Positions 1 through 13,220 of a stretch of 64,000 bases of DNA are shown one piece after another; position 1 is the stretch's first letter, and each line of letters begins with the position of its first letter. The position numbers and the translations under genes are program-made. Source of the stretch: Lumnitzera littorea (taxonomy: Eukaryota; Streptophyta; Magnoliopsida; Myrtales; Combretaceae); the NCBI GenBank assembly GCA_024138015.1, contig JAMXBB010000009.1:12092442-12156441 (forward strand), in the 5' to 3' direction. Below the pieces are notes generated by a model. The model was not told the DNA's origin, did no database searches, and saw only the letters and a list, made by a program, of their open reading frames with translations.

Positions 1-252
1 AGTAGGGACATACGATAGGTTATGGTGCCCTACAGTTCTAGGGCGTTACAATCATGCTAATTAATCCATGTTTTATGAGAATTTGAGTAGATTTAGTTAC
101 CCACTCCCTTATGGATTCTTACATATATTTATATTTGTGGTTTAAATATGTTATGGTTGTAACTTGGTGGACTTAAATGCCTTAGCATATTTTGAGTTAG
201 TTAAAATATCTGGCGTGTTGTAATGCTTATTTAGGTTCTTTGGGCATTACAA
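1..252 (+). mobile_element. 3' tail of an LTR (5' part outside window)
   Basis: The first 252 bases read like the end of a Ty3/gypsy LTR and finish in GGGCATTACA. The stretch with TACCCACTC, a TATTTGTGG block and a TGTGG/TGTTG-rich tail lines up by eye with 4490-4653, which also ends in GTTACA. No target duplication can be tested because the left end lies outside the window. The LTR call rests on this similarity and on the TTACA terminus, which resembles other LTR ends in the window. Confidence 0.45.
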
Positions 253-279
253 TTTATGATATAATCTTTAAATTTCTAT

Positions 280-505
280 CATAATACTCCTCATAATTAG
301 TCGAAATTTTTATAAGGTAATAATGATAATGTAATAAGCAGTATTAATTTTTCTTATCAAACTCTTAAGAAGCGCCTTTTCGTAATAATACATGGTATGT
401 GAATGTATTACTTACTAATTTTTATAAAATCAATGTTTTATTTTAACATTTTGAAAAAAGCACATTAAGGAGAAAGATTAAACAAGTAATTATAAAATAA
501 GGGAC
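280..505. repeat. Dispersed repeat R1, copy 1
   Basis: About 225 bp of AT-rich sequence that recurs at 6586-6832 and partly at 8508-8640. Shared landmarks in order are TTTTTATAAGGTAATA, GATAATGTAATAAGCA, TTAATTTTTCTTATCAAACT, a TATGGTATGT block and GAGAAAGATTAA. No terminal inverted repeats or coding potential were seen. It may be part of a larger decayed transposon. Confidence 0.6.
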
Positions 506-2900
506 GATTAAAATGATGGCACATAGAATTGTGAATAGTATATGAAAGCACATTTTAACTACATGCTTTATATTAAGGAAAGACTAAGTATAGACTATTT
601 AAAAGTATGTTTATAAGGAATATATGATACAAATTCCCGTATAACTGCATGCTTTATATTGTCAATACTTATAGGTACTTGGATACATAATTAGGTACCC
701 ATTGCATTTTTTTTTTCTTTTTAATTTCCTTTCTCCATTTTCAGTCTAACACAAGACAGATGCCTTTTTCCCATGGCAATGCAGTTGTAGTCCAATCTTC
801 TTTCCTTTTTTTTTCCCCCTTAATTTTAGTAAAAGTAAATAAAATATTATTAATATAACATATAATAATGAAACATATTATATTTTATATATTAATTTGA
901 AAAGTAATAATAATATAGGATCTATAAAAGATTTAAAAACTTAGTAAGAAACTTTGGTTAAACACTCCTTTATAAATTAAATAGATACTTATAAAAAAAA
1001 GATGCTGAGAATACTATGTGACATCCTAAACACTAAGTATCAACTTATAAACACACCCTATCATAATTTACACGGTAATGAAAGCAATCCCACATTCCGA
1101 AGCATTTCACATGCTGTTAGGTCATGAGAAGAAGGGAAAAAAAATTATTACATGGTAAATTCTGAAATTTTGATAAATTATTACTAGCATTTCATACTAT
1201 ATGTATCAACTATTAGTGTTTATATAATTTTCAATTATCGTATAATCATGTAATTCTGTATAAGATTTTGCAACGATTTGAGAAAGTAATTTAGGAACTG
1301 GAAATTCTGAGATTTGCATAAAATAATTATAGTAAGTCTATGTCGGAGTCGAGTCCAATTGGTGATGGCCAGAATCTGCTGTAATGATTGTAGTGGTGGT
1401 AGGAGTTTGGCGGGATAAGAAGAGGGGTTGGGGTCGATGCGTGTTGCCTATTAATGGTAACATATTTTGTTAAAAATAGTGTAAAATATTAAAGCATTAA
1501 TACGGGTATATAAAATGAAATTCCTTTAAAAAATATAGAGCCGCTATTTTGGTGAAGTCTCTTTTATTTTTAATTTTCTCTTGATGAAAGGTAGTTGGAA
1601 TAATGAAATATAGCTGGTCATTATTTCGTCAAACATATATAATAGGTAGAGCTAAAGCTGTTACTGAATTAATTTAAAAAGGTTTAGGTCAAGCAGGAGA
1701 TAGACTAAAATAATGGCAAGATTATTTGCCTCACCTTGTCCTTTACACTACTTTATTTTGTTACTATACATGTTTCAAGTGAACATTATTAAACAAATGT
1801 AAAAATACTGTATAATCATGAAGGCATAAGCTTTTCTAATTAGTGGTTAGTGGCTATATTAATGAAACACTCCGGTTAGTCTAGTGATTAAATTAAATTA
1901 TAAAATTTATTAAGTTAATTTTGTTAAAAATCGTTTCTTAATAGTTAATTACTCATTTTAGTAAATTTTAGGTAATTCTAATTTCATTTTAAGTCCTTTT
2001 TTTAATATAAAAATTAAAATTAAGGTATTGATTTAATTATTCTAAAATTCTTATTTTACATATATATATTAAGTATATTAAATTTTATTTTCCCTATAAA
2101 ATATAAAATTTTATTAACACTTTATATTATGATATTTTTATATCAAAGTTATTTTATGAACATCAAAATGATTTTTTTATCTAAAAAACCCTAATATGCC
2201 TAATGCAATTTTTCTAAATTAATACAATATGCAAAGAATGAGATTTTGTAAAATACGAGATTTTATAAAAATGTTATTTTGAAAATATGAAATCTAAAAA
2301 AAATAAAATAAAATTTAACTTAATACATGTTCACTAGATACTAATGCTATAATTAATTACTAGCAATTAAAGACATGATAAAAAAAAAATACTATAAGTC
2401 TTAAAAATAACTGCACATATACTAAGAGATAAAAATAAATAAATAAAACAAGTTATAAATAATAATTAAAAACCGCAATTATATACCTGCAAGGCAAAAC
2501 ATGCAAAGTTGATGAAAGAGAATAGATTGGATCCCCAGTTTTATCGCGCGTACAACTATAGAATTGATTTACGGAGTGGGTTCGAACATACTTTTAACAA
2601 ATATGTAATTGTTATTTTTGGCTCGCACTATGTAATCCCTATTTATAAAACTTAAAAACAAATCTTTTAAATCGAATCGAATCGAATCAAAATTGATAAA
2701 GATCCAAAATAGATTTGAATCTTACAAATTTGATTTTATTAGATTTAGGGTTATCGTATCAGATTTGCTTTTTTTTCAACAACTATTTAGTCAAGATTCC
2801 ATCAAATTAATTTTTTTGAATTTTTTATTTTTTAGTTTTTTTTTCTTTTTTTTTCCAACAATTTTCTATTTTTTTGTCTTTTTTATCATTTTTCAATTTT
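506..2900. other. AT-rich intergenic DNA, no gene seen
   Basis: I see no convincing coding region, RNA gene or bounded element here. The stretch is very AT-rich with poly-A and poly-T runs. A less AT-rich patch near 1330-1445 and another near 2520-2600 (with GTTCGAA) stand out but match nothing I recognise. Confidence 0.5.
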
Positions 2901-3779
2901 TTATTATTTTCTAAATTACGACCCTAAAAACAAAAATTATAACTACTATGAGAAAAAATCGAATATCTACAATTTGTTAGATATATATATTGGGGTCATA
3001 TTTCTATTTTCTATCGTATTCAAGTTGAGTCACTCTTTTCTGTTTTATTATAGAGTATGTTAATGATAGTATTTTATATAAGTCTTAAGTGTCGATTTGG
3101 TATACTATAATACTATTTTATTATTAGTATACTCTATTATTGATATTGATGGTATTATGATTTAAGTAATTTATCACATTAGTATTACAAATGTATAGCA
3201 TATTATATTATGCATAGTATATCCATTTTATTTGTTGATTATTATTATGTCACTTTTTACGAAATTCTACGAATCATACTATTTTTTGATTAAGTATGTA
3301 TTATTTTATTACCATATTGATTCGATAATCTTTATATTTTGATCATGTGTCCCCTTTATATTTTCTTTTTATATATAGACAAATATATATATATATATAT
3401 ATATATAACGTATCTTACGATTTACTATAAATAAGTGATCTTATATAGTTATATCAATTTTTTAGCTTAATCATATTACATTCTATTCCTATTCTGAAAT
3501 TTATCATTTGATTCGATGATTTCTTTCGAGGCCTTGATTACATAGATTATAAGTTCATAGATAACTTTTAGGTAGAACTTAGTCGTAGAGTGTTTAAAGG
3601 TTAATATGTTACTTGTTTTTCATTCAGATTCGTAGTGTTTGGTTTCCATTGTTGAGGTTTGAGCGTTTGTGCGAGTTATGAGATCAAAGTCCTGTTTTTT
3701 ATTGTGGAGTAATTCTAGGTACGTGGTGCTTAGTTATATAGATGTGCATGTTTGGATTTAGACTGTAATTGATCTAAGA

Positions 3780-3810
<31 letters not shown>

Positions 3811-4653
3811 TTGGCTTAAATAATCTTGATTGTTGATTGTATTTAACCCGCTTGCTCTAGGGGCCCATAGTGGCAGACTTTTAGAGGGGCAACTGCCAAT
3901 CATGTAAGAGGTTTCCCTAGTGAACTTTCACATGGGATAACGTAGCTGGAATATTAGGTTTTTAGACTTTGGACTTTAGCCGTAAAAGACTTAAAAGAAA
4001 ACGTATATTTATATTCACTTATATATGTGGACAAAGATTAGGTGTTGCAGGATTATAAATACCCATTTGCTGTTTGTTGGCCTAATGAAAGACAATTAAA
4101 CTATTGTTGTATTATTTTGTTATATTTGCATTTCTGCATGTGAACAATCAGGCTTGGCATTCGTATGTATTTTGTGCACTCGTACTATGCTTCGGCTCAT
4201 TTTTTTCTTTTTTAGGTTTTGAATCTAAGGACTACCTTATTTATGAAGAGATATATGTTGATAGCATTCAAGAGGAGGATGAAGTTAAGTATCTTTATTA
4301 TTATGATGATTAGGATATGATTCATTTTTGTTTTACTGGAGATTTATATTATGTTGAGGTTTATATCCTTTTGGGGAGACGTACACTTTTTTTGATACTC
4401 GAGGATTTAATTACTTGATTTGTCTTATGTTTTTTGTTATGAGTCGATATGCTTTCGAACTTTGTTGGATATTTTAACTTTTATGAGGTTATAAGTGGAT
4501 GCGGCTACCCACTCTTTTGTGATTTTTATGTATTATTTGTGGTATGATTATTTTATGTTTATTGATTTGTGGACTTAGAAGTCTTTATATGTTCCAAACT
4601 AGTTGGGATGTGTGGCGAGTTGTAGCATCCGTTTAAAGTCACAGGATGTTACA
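2901..4653 (+). mobile_element. Probable LTR, 3' part; left edge unresolved
   Basis: A plus-oriented LTR-like region. It has a GC-richer block at about 3850-3960, a TATA-like ATTATAAATACC at about 4052-4063 and an end at 4653 in GGATGTTACA. The last 165 bp are similar to the LTR tail at window positions 80-252, indicating two members of one LTR family. The bases after the end are ATTAA, a possible target duplication, but I could not find a convincing left partner, so the start is arbitrary. Two (TA)n runs (3383-3407 and 3779-3804) lie inside. A 69-codon reading frame at 4104-4313 has no recognisable domain and is probably chance. Confidence 0.4.
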
Positions 4654-6585
4654 ATTAAAATTTAATGTGTTATCAAAATCAAAGTTCTGAATTTGAATGG
4701 TCCTATTGTTATTACTGATTACAGTCATAGTTATAAGGTTCCATGAAAAATGCAAATATGCATATGATGTTTGCTTCCCAAACATAATTTTATTTAGTTA
4801 ATATCAGTATCAAATCTTTCAATCTTAAAAAGAAAAAGAATTTGTCTTCTTAGTAATTTCTTATTGTCATTTTACTCTACGTAAAAATGAAAAGGAATTC
4901 GCTAATTGAAAAATAATTTAAATAATTTTTGGGAGGAAACAGTTTATACGAAAAATCTATTTTCTATTTAAGTTTTTAAATATTTTACTATAATTAATAT
5001 TGCTTCTTTTATTTTTTTTTTTCTATATCTTGCAACAAGTCATTCTCCTTTTGGATAAAATTTAACTTTTAGATTTAAATGGTAAGATTGTGTGGACATT
5101 TTTTTTTAATTCCTTTTTTCCCTCTCTAACTCGATAAAGCATATCTGGCCCTTGTTTATATTTCATAATACAACCACCTTTAGCTTTATTAAATATATAT
5201 GCACCATGTTGGTCAAAAAGGAGCAAAATGGGAAAAAAAGGACAATTGAAAATGACACTACCTTTCCCATTTGTAAAGTCTGCTTTTTGTTATATTAATT
5301 AATACACAATCTTGTTTACCCAGAAAAATAAATACACAACCTTCTATAAGAATTTTACACTCAAATATTGTCCCATTTTATATTTTTCATACGATTAAAA
5401 GTTGGAAAATGTCTGTTGGTATCATAGGATACTTGTTAAGTGCTAAAATTATATTTTTAAAATATTTACTTTTTCTAAAATATATAATCAAATTTAAAAC
5501 GATTAGAAGATTTTTTAAACTTATTAACTATTATTTTGAAGTATACGTTAAATAAGCTCCTAATAAATAAACACTTAAAATATATGAATTTTTTTTTAAA
5601 TTTTTAACCCGATTATCTAGGCGAGCAATCCAAAGGCTGGCAGCAGTAGCCGTAGTCCCGCAGGCACCACTCCTCTCTACTTTACTCTCTTTTCTTTTTA
5701 TTTATATTTATTTATTTATTTTACCTAACCTTTTTGTACTGTATAGTTTAAATATTTTCTCTTGGAATATTTTATTCTGCTGAGGGACAATCCACATCAG
5801 CGCCTATATGGTGGAAAATTTTAAGTTGATAAAAAGCCATTTTCCTTGCAAGACCTGTCCAAGAAAGTAGCAGATTCTCTTTATATATTCGATTGAATTA
5901 ATGAAATGTCCAAGACATTTCCCATTATGATGCAAATCTTATATTCGCAAGATATCAAGTGATATATTAATATGGAGGAAATTATATTAGAAAAGATTAA
6001 TGTTTTGGGATAAATTCATTTTATGGATAATATTTTAAGAAATTAAAATAAAAAATAAACGTTTATCTAAGTAAGTCAAACAGAAAATTCCATTTTAGAA
6101 CAGTTATAACGGCATAAAAAAGGCTTATGTGGCACCTAAAGTTGACATGTTGGATGTTGACGTGTAAAAACTTTAAACAAAATACTAACCTGGCAATTTT
6201 AATTATAAAAGCAATTGAAAAACTAAAATAAAAATTAATGATCAAACAAACCAATTAACAGAAAAATAAAAGAAAACAGGGGACTCAAACCAAAAACCAA
6301 ATTAACCACAATTTGTTCCAAATCATCAAACATCATTGATCCCACTACTACGTAATAACAACTAATGAAAAAACACATACCATATGCCTCCCTCTTGCAA
6401 TAAAAGAAAAAGAAAAAACTAAGTCACGTGAAAAACTGATACCTTTACTTTACAAAGAAAGTTGTAGTTTTAACACTTAAGATCTCTTGCCATAATCCTC
6501 AATATAATTTCCTAAGTTTTGTCTTTCTATATACTCTACATTTTAATTCATTATATTTGTTTGTAATATAAACTATAGACTTCTA
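4654..6585. other. AT-rich intergenic DNA, no gene seen
   Basis: No supported gene or element. A GC-richer patch at about 5610-5690 (GGCTGGCAGCAGTAGCCG) interrupts otherwise AT-rich DNA, but it contains no open frame of useful length. Confidence 0.5.
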
Positions 6586-6832
6586 TCACAATATTTCTCA
6601 TATTTACTCAGAATTTTTATAAGGTAATAGTGATAATGTAATAAGCAATATTAATTTTTCTTATCAAACTCTTCATAGGCATCTTTCTTTCTATAATAAT
6701 ATATGGTATGTAAATATTTTACTTATTAATATTTATATTTTCTATGGTTGCACGAAAAAATCATTGTTTTATTTTAAAATTTAAAATAAGAAGCACTTTA
6801 AAGAGAAAGATTAATAAGTAATTATCAGCAAA
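6586..6832. repeat. Dispersed repeat R1, copy 2
   Basis: Same sequence family and orientation as 280-505, with substitutions and small indels. It is continuous for about 240 bp, so the similarity goes beyond shared AT richness. Confidence 0.6.
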
Positions 6833-7264
6833 GACTTAAGGTGAGCAAGTATAACGTGTATAGGATATATTGCTCTATCCCCTATCGTGTAGGTATAAAT
6901 TCCTAAATTATTAGTAATAGGATCTATCTCGTAACTCCTTGGAACCACTATATATCTTGTATCCTTTAGATTTTCTAAAATATAATATATCTTATGGAAC
7001 TTATAGGTTTTTTTTCCTCTCTTATAAATTTAAAATGGTACTTTTTCAATAGTGGAGTCCATGAAAAATGTATTCATTCATCAATGTATAAACTCAATGA
7101 ATTGGATCTAAATATATGCTATTTTTATCTTCACAAATGATAAATTAAAAAATAAACTTGACCCTTTTAACAATAGATTTCATTTTGTCCTCGGCAAATA
7201 ATCTCTTAATAATAGCAAAAAATTATATACATCTAACCCTTTTTAATAAAATTTTTAATAAAGG

Positions 7265-7560
7265 GAAAGGTACAAAAAAGTCTCTAATGTTTCATATTTT
7301 TATGAATCAATCCTTAATTTTTTATTTAATCCATTTTAGTTCTCAACTTTTTCAAATTATATCAAATAAATCATTCTGTTAAACTCTATTAATTTTTTTT
7401 TGTTATTGTGGACACATATCGACATATAATTGGTTTACGTAAGTATAAAAAAATCTCTAACATTTACTTATATATACAAATCATTCCTTAACCTTTTCAT
7501 TTAGTCCATTTTAAACCCTTAACATGTCCACATATAATAAAAATATAATGGAGGAGCTTT
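7265..7560. repeat. Imperfect tandem pair of about 150-bp units
   Basis: Two head-to-tail units follow the order AAAAAA-TCTCTAA, a TTA-rich block, AATCA-TCCTTAA and TTTAGTCCATTTTA, first from about 7270 and then from about 7445. The wording is typical of plant short transposon ends, but I found no terminal inverted repeat closing the pair. The 74-codon frame at 7158-7382 runs across it and is not regarded as a gene. Confidence 0.45.
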
Positions 7561-8104
7561 TTGTAATTTTCTCTTTAATAAATTTATCAAACAATAATAA
7601 AGAGCATGTATAGCTTTAATATATAAGCTAATAAGAGATATAGCCTTTTAAGGCCCTAAAAAAATGCAGCAGCATTCTTTTTTATATATTGACATTATTT
7701 AATTATATTAAAGGATGAGTAAAGAGTACTTTTGAAATTATACTATATATATCTCAAAATTCAGGTTTTAAAGTAAATATAAGGTATCTAAATTTTATAG
7801 TTATATCCCATCCTATGTGAGTAAATTCTAAGAAATTACTATTCATAATTTACCTTATGACCTTAAATACTTGCCTAGAACCTACCTAATTGAGTATAGT
7901 CTAGATGGGTATATTATACATTAAAGTTACCTAGTTACCCCTAAAAAACAATCAAAACATATCACATAGATTTGTGATATCTATAAATAATTGAAAATAG
8001 TATTTGTCTTATATTATCAACACGTTAACTAAGATAATATTGAAGTTATGTCATTAATGGAATTTCATGATTATAATAAACTCCATATCTATCATAGGGA
8101 ATAA

Positions 8105-8497
8105 AGCTAGTATAACTATCTGAACTTTTATATTTTTTTTTTCATTTTATTACTTAAACTTTAAATTTATTCATTTTAGTGTTATAATTTTTTAAATGAG
8201 ATAAAATAATATCTCCGTTATGACGACTATCATTATAACATGGTATAATAAAAATATAAGTATATCAACTTTCATTTTATTACCATTTTGGTACTCAAAT
8301 TTAATATTTTATTTTATTTTGATATGTTAGCTTTTTAAAGTGAAACAAATAAGTATTCTTTATAACGGTCATTACATTAGAGATATTAATTTATTCAATT
8401 TAAAAAGTTGTGGTACTAAAATAAATAAGTTTAAAGTTTATGTAGTAAAATGAAAAAAAAAAATGAAAGTTCGGATATTTCTATTAACTTTATCCTT
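8105..8497. mobile_element. Fold-back MITE-like element
   Basis: The two ends are imperfect inverted repeats: the left end ATAAAGCTAGTATAAC matches the right end, read on the minus strand, as ATAAAGTTAATAGAAA. The arms continue with ATCTGAACTTTTAT and ATCCGAACTTTCAT and stay alignable for about 100 bp each. No coding capacity is present. A clear target duplication was not found, so superfamily assignment is open. Confidence 0.65.
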
Positions 8498-8507
8498 TTA
8501 TTATGGT

Positions 8508-8640
8508 ATTCCTCATATTTACTGAGAATCTCTTTTTAATATTATATGATGTATGAGAGTTTTACTTATTTATATTTGTTGTTTTATGGTTACACTAAGA
8601 AATCATTATTTCATTTATTTAAATGATAATATTGCTTTCA
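8508..8640. repeat. Dispersed repeat R1, partial copy 3
   Basis: Shares TATTCCTCATATTTACT, a TATATGATGTATG-type block and TGGTTACAC-AAGAAATCATT with the R1 copy at 6586-6832, but lacks its central part. Confidence 0.45.
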
Positions 8641-9126
8641 TTGAAAAGAATGATGCTACTTCTACTTTCATTTTTTGATAAATTTTCTATTTAAACAATT
8701 AATGAACATATTGCAATCATATTCATTTGAAGAAATAAAGAAACAAAATAACATATTTGTTGTCTCATAATTTTTCTCTCCAACCCATTATCTCTTACTC
8801 GAAACTTAAAATTATTGTATATTGGATAGTTTTGACGTATAAGCAATAACTGCAATTAATTAACCCTTATGAAATTATGTTAAAATAAAAATACCCTAAT
8901 GAAATAATGTTAGATAAATTTATGCATTTGTAAATGATCTAATTTATATAAACCATTACATGATCATCTTTAACAAAATTGTTTTTATATCAGGAGTACA
9001 CACTTGATATAGAAACAGATACCTATGTTAAGTTGAAAATCATGTTTTTCTTTTTCTTAATTTGGTTTTGACTTTGTTGGTCCTAGTGAACTATTAAGGA
9101 AGGATTTTTTTTTTTTTTTTCGGTGG

Positions 9127-12100
9127 TGTGAGACCTTGGTCTTCAACTTACTACTTGAGGCTTGAAGCAATATACCACTTCTACTACACATAGGAACTTA
9201 AGAAGTATAACTAAATAAAATAACAAAATAAGTTTATTAAAAGAAGCTTAGGATATGAGTTAGTCATGTCATCGTACCTAAACTATTTGTCATTGATGTG
9301 AATTAGAGCCTTCGGACCATTTTGTCTAAGTTGAACCAAATTCTAAGATAAGGTCACAAAAGTTAGATAAAAAATCTTAATGAGGCCAATTTCTCAAAAC
9401 AAGGTTTACATAACATTTAATTTCAAAATAATGCATTTTTATTGGGTCCATTCGATATTTATTGGAAACTTAGAATTTGAGATTCGAACAAATATGAAAC
9501 CTTAGAGATAAACTATTTAACTTATAAAAGCAATTTTAGGAGTCACATATCTTATAGTATAATTATATAATAATGCTATATGTGCTATGTGTACATGTTA
9601 TATAAATATATTAAGACATGCTTAAAATTAGCACAAATTAAAGAAAAAATTATAAAAAAAATAGCAAAACACTTGAATACACCATGACAATTGCATGGCT
9701 CACTCCTAAATCAGTAACTAAGTATCCTATGAGCTATCTCTTAGGAACAAACACATTGCCAACACAAAATACTTGGTTAATTATGCAAATGACACTTGTG
9801 ATTTTACTTTTTTCCTTTCCAACTGACTCAAGCCTTACAAATATCCATTTGTAGCAAACTTTGGACACTTAAACACATTTAGAATGTTAGGAATTATCTG
9901 AAAAACTAGGATTAGAAAGGAAAAAAAAATAAGAAAATTATTATCCAAATTCGGATTGGACGTGGGGTACTTAAGGTTTCTATAGTAAATGAAGACTTGA
10001 TGTTGCGTAGCCTTAGACTTAAGCTTTAAGGGCTAAGAGAAGGTGGGTTAACACACCTTGGTGGCCCAAGGGTGGCTGGAGCACCATATATTGGTGGGTG
10101 AGTTATTTTCCATATAATTTTGTTTCATTTTCTAAAAATATCAAATCAACTTAGAAAATTATGGAATTTGATTTCCCTTGGTCATTTTACATGTAATTTC
10201 ATTTAGTAATTTTATTTTATTGAAATAATATTGATTTAAGGTACTTACTTAAAAACATGCCCTATTATTACAATTTTTGTTGAATTTTTCAAAATATTAA
10301 AAGACGTTGTTTTGGATTGAAAAATTATATATGGCATTCCTATACTATATAATAAATTATGGTAAAAATAATTTTTTAATAATATTATGTTTACTATTTA
10401 TTATAAATTATTTAGTATTTGTTGGAAGTTTTATCAATTGTGCTAAATTAAAGGATTTTAATGTAATTTGTGTACAAAACCAATTTGATCTAATTTTTGG
10501 AGTTTCATATCATCAAAATATATGTTATTTTTTTATTTTGGTGGAAAGTACAATTATTTACCTATTTTTACCTATTTATTAGTAAAATAGAGCTAAAATA
10601 CGTATTATAGAAGTCTATTATATACTATGCTATATTGATGTTTTTCAAGACTACAATATAATCACCATTACTATTTGAGTATAATGCATTTTATCTGGCT
10701 GTTATGGAGTACAAATACTAACTATTGTATATTTTTCAATTATTTATACATATTTTGGACAATATGTTGATAAAGAGTAAAATTGGTGTGTATGGCAATG
10801 TAGCATGTGAGAGTTTTGGTTGTAGTTGTATTTGGAGTAATCTATAACGATCTTAGTTTGGTATATTTGAAAAGTAGGAATTGTATTGGTAAACATGAAA
10901 TTTTGGGCGAATTAGAACTGGAATCGGAAACTATTATACTTAAGTATTTTTGTGTAAGTTAAACCTAGACAATTGATTTAGGTATAATATTGGAGATTTT
11001 AGTTGATAAATTGGAGATGTAAGTTAACTAATATTTGATCAAGAATTGGAAAGTAGGTCAAATTAGAGAATAATTTAGAAGCTGTTTCAAAAGCTAAGTT
11101 AGAATTAAATTCAAAGACTAAATAAAAAACAACTTAAAGTAAGCTAACAACCAACAAGCAAATATTACTTTGAAATATATATATATATGACCTATAATTG
11201 ACCCCATAAATATTTACTCTTGTTAGGTGAAATATTTGCTTGTTGGTTGTTAGCTTACTTTAAGACTCTTGTAGGTGAAAGTATGAAGAAAGGAGATCAC
11301 GATAACAATTAAGTGTGGAAATGTATTGCTGGCCAAGTAAGTAGATCTCACTCATGCTTGGAGTAAATATAGTGTTATTCATAACACTGTATGTTGTTTG
11401 ATGTTGTATATGGCTATATCTTGGTTAAACTATTATGTTGCTATATTCGATGTCGATGTGGCATTTTTGAATGATCGTAGCCATATCTTGGTTAAATAGT
11501 TATGCTACTATGTGGAATGTTGATATAATAACTGTGAATGTTTGTATTGATTTAGAGAGAAGAGCGATTGGTAACCTAATCTTTTGGGTGTTCACTTTAG
11601 TAAACCTTAAGTAAGATAGTAGATTTCCAATAAGGAGAGATTGAAAACTAGACTTAGATAACTAGATTAAATAGAACTTAAAGACTGATTGTGTGGAATC
11701 ATATACTTGAATTGTTGTTGGCATGGCATGATACAAAAGAGACGTATAAGTTAGGCTTTTCAAAATGAGGCTTTCAAGTGATAAAGGAAAAAGAATGATT
11801 TTATGAACATAGTTTTGAAAGCATATAGATACACATTACCCTAGTAACCTAACTACTCTTTGTAGTCTAATTTGGTAAAAATAGAGTTAGGGGATCCTAC
11901 TTTCAAGCAGCTCTTTATTGTCTCTAGGTTCTTGGATGTTATATCTAGATACCTTAGTATGTCGACTAACTGAATGAGTGAGCTAGAATGGCATATGATA
12001 TTAGTATTGATGCATGCTATATACATAAGCATAGCATATAACATTACTAGTAATAGATACTTGGCTTGGCTAATGTGTGTATAAAGTTGAATTGATAGTT

Positions 12101-12621
12101 TATAAATGAAATGCTTGAGTTGTGATATTGTATGTATTACTTTGCTTGTTATTCACTCCTACTTAGCTCACAGTAGTTAAGGAGTAAGTTCCTCTTATCC
12201 TCAAGTAAAAATTGAGTTAGACAAAGCATTTCATCATAGAAACAAGGAGATTTTGAAACATTGGTCAAGGATGAGTTTTTGGAAAAAGTGATTGACTCTA
12301 GAGTACAACTTAAACACATGAAGGCCACTTTCCAAGAAAGAAGCTAGAGTTATCTTACAAAGGATTTGGCATAGTTACTATAATGCTATGTTGAAGTATA
12401 TGACTGTGAGACTCTTAGCATGGCTCGTTATTTAAAGCTTGTGTTGTTGTTTGTCATTTTGAATGAGAAATGATTTGAAAGTATATGGTTATGGAGTAAA
12501 AGAGTCAATTTGGATACAAGTTTTGCTTTATCTTTAACTTAGGGATGGTAGTAACAAACCATCCTTAAGCATGAAAAGTTGAGAAATTTTTAAGTAGATG
12601 CTTAGAAAATGAAGCGTTACA
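9127..12621 (+). mobile_element. Probable solo LTR, Ty3/gypsy type
   Basis: The proposed LTR begins TGTGAGACC and ends GAAGCGTTACA. It is flanked by GGTGG (9122-9126) and AGTGG (12622-12626), a 4-of-5 match to a target duplication. Inside, a GC-richer leader (about 10030-10100) ends at GTGAGT (10098-10103), and a TTAGCTCACAG segment sits near 12165, the same layout as the better-bounded LTRs at 25.3, 37.9 and 60.3 kb. No Gag or Pol domain is present, so a solo LTR is inferred. The left boundary is the weak point. Confidence 0.45.
11133..11264. repeat. Perfect 34-bp inverted repeat with 64-bp loop
   Basis: The arm at 11133-11166 is the exact reverse complement of the arm at 11231-11264 (34 of 34 by reading), separated by 64 bp. 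Neither the outer flanks nor the inner bases extend the pairing. Transcribed on either strand it would fold into a long perfect stem. Confidence 0.9.
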
Positions 12622-12626
12622 AGTGG

Positions 12627-13220
12627 TTAAGGTCTTAAATAATTTTTTTTCTTCTTGAGGTTCCATATTAATTAACTATATTAAATTTGTTCTTTACTTC
12701 TTAATGTATCATTAGTATCAACAAACTTAGATAAAAAACTTGCATATGAATACAAAACTAATCAACTTTTAATTTGATCACTCTTTTAAGATCTCATAGC
12801 GTGATGATACTTCATATAAATGTGTAATGCACATTCCATCTAATAATCGCATAAATAGTAAATAAAAGCAAGTAAAATAAAAAAGATAGAGTTTAGATAA
12901 TCAAGTACTGATATATATTGTTTTGTCTTGTTCGTTAGTCCACTCTTCTAACCTGCATCCAGGGATACGGTTCTTAACACCATAGTTACACTATTTGAAA
13001 AAACCTTGTACATAGAACTCAACAATTCACATGATCATATCTTGCTTCCAAATTGCAAGTTTACATAATTTCTCTCTATGTTCACTTAAAGTGTATCTCC
13101 ACTAATTTTTGAAGAAATTAGTAATTCTTTTGAGAGTTACAATGAATTTCCTTACACTTTTGCACAATGCTTAGCAATAACAATTCCTACATAAAGTCAA
13201 AAACAGTGAAATCAAAAGAG
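12627..13220. other. AT-rich DNA, no gene seen
   Basis: Lies between the LTR end and the degraded protease. By position, on the minus strand, this is where RT of the Athila-like element would begin, but I could not recognise RT motifs; the element seems to be truncated after the protease. Confidence 0.45.

Noticed and set aside
1454..4653. A full LTR starting TGGTAACATATT after ATTAA
   Set aside because: ATTAA is a frequent word in this AT-rich DNA and the proposed start does not resemble other LTR starts here.
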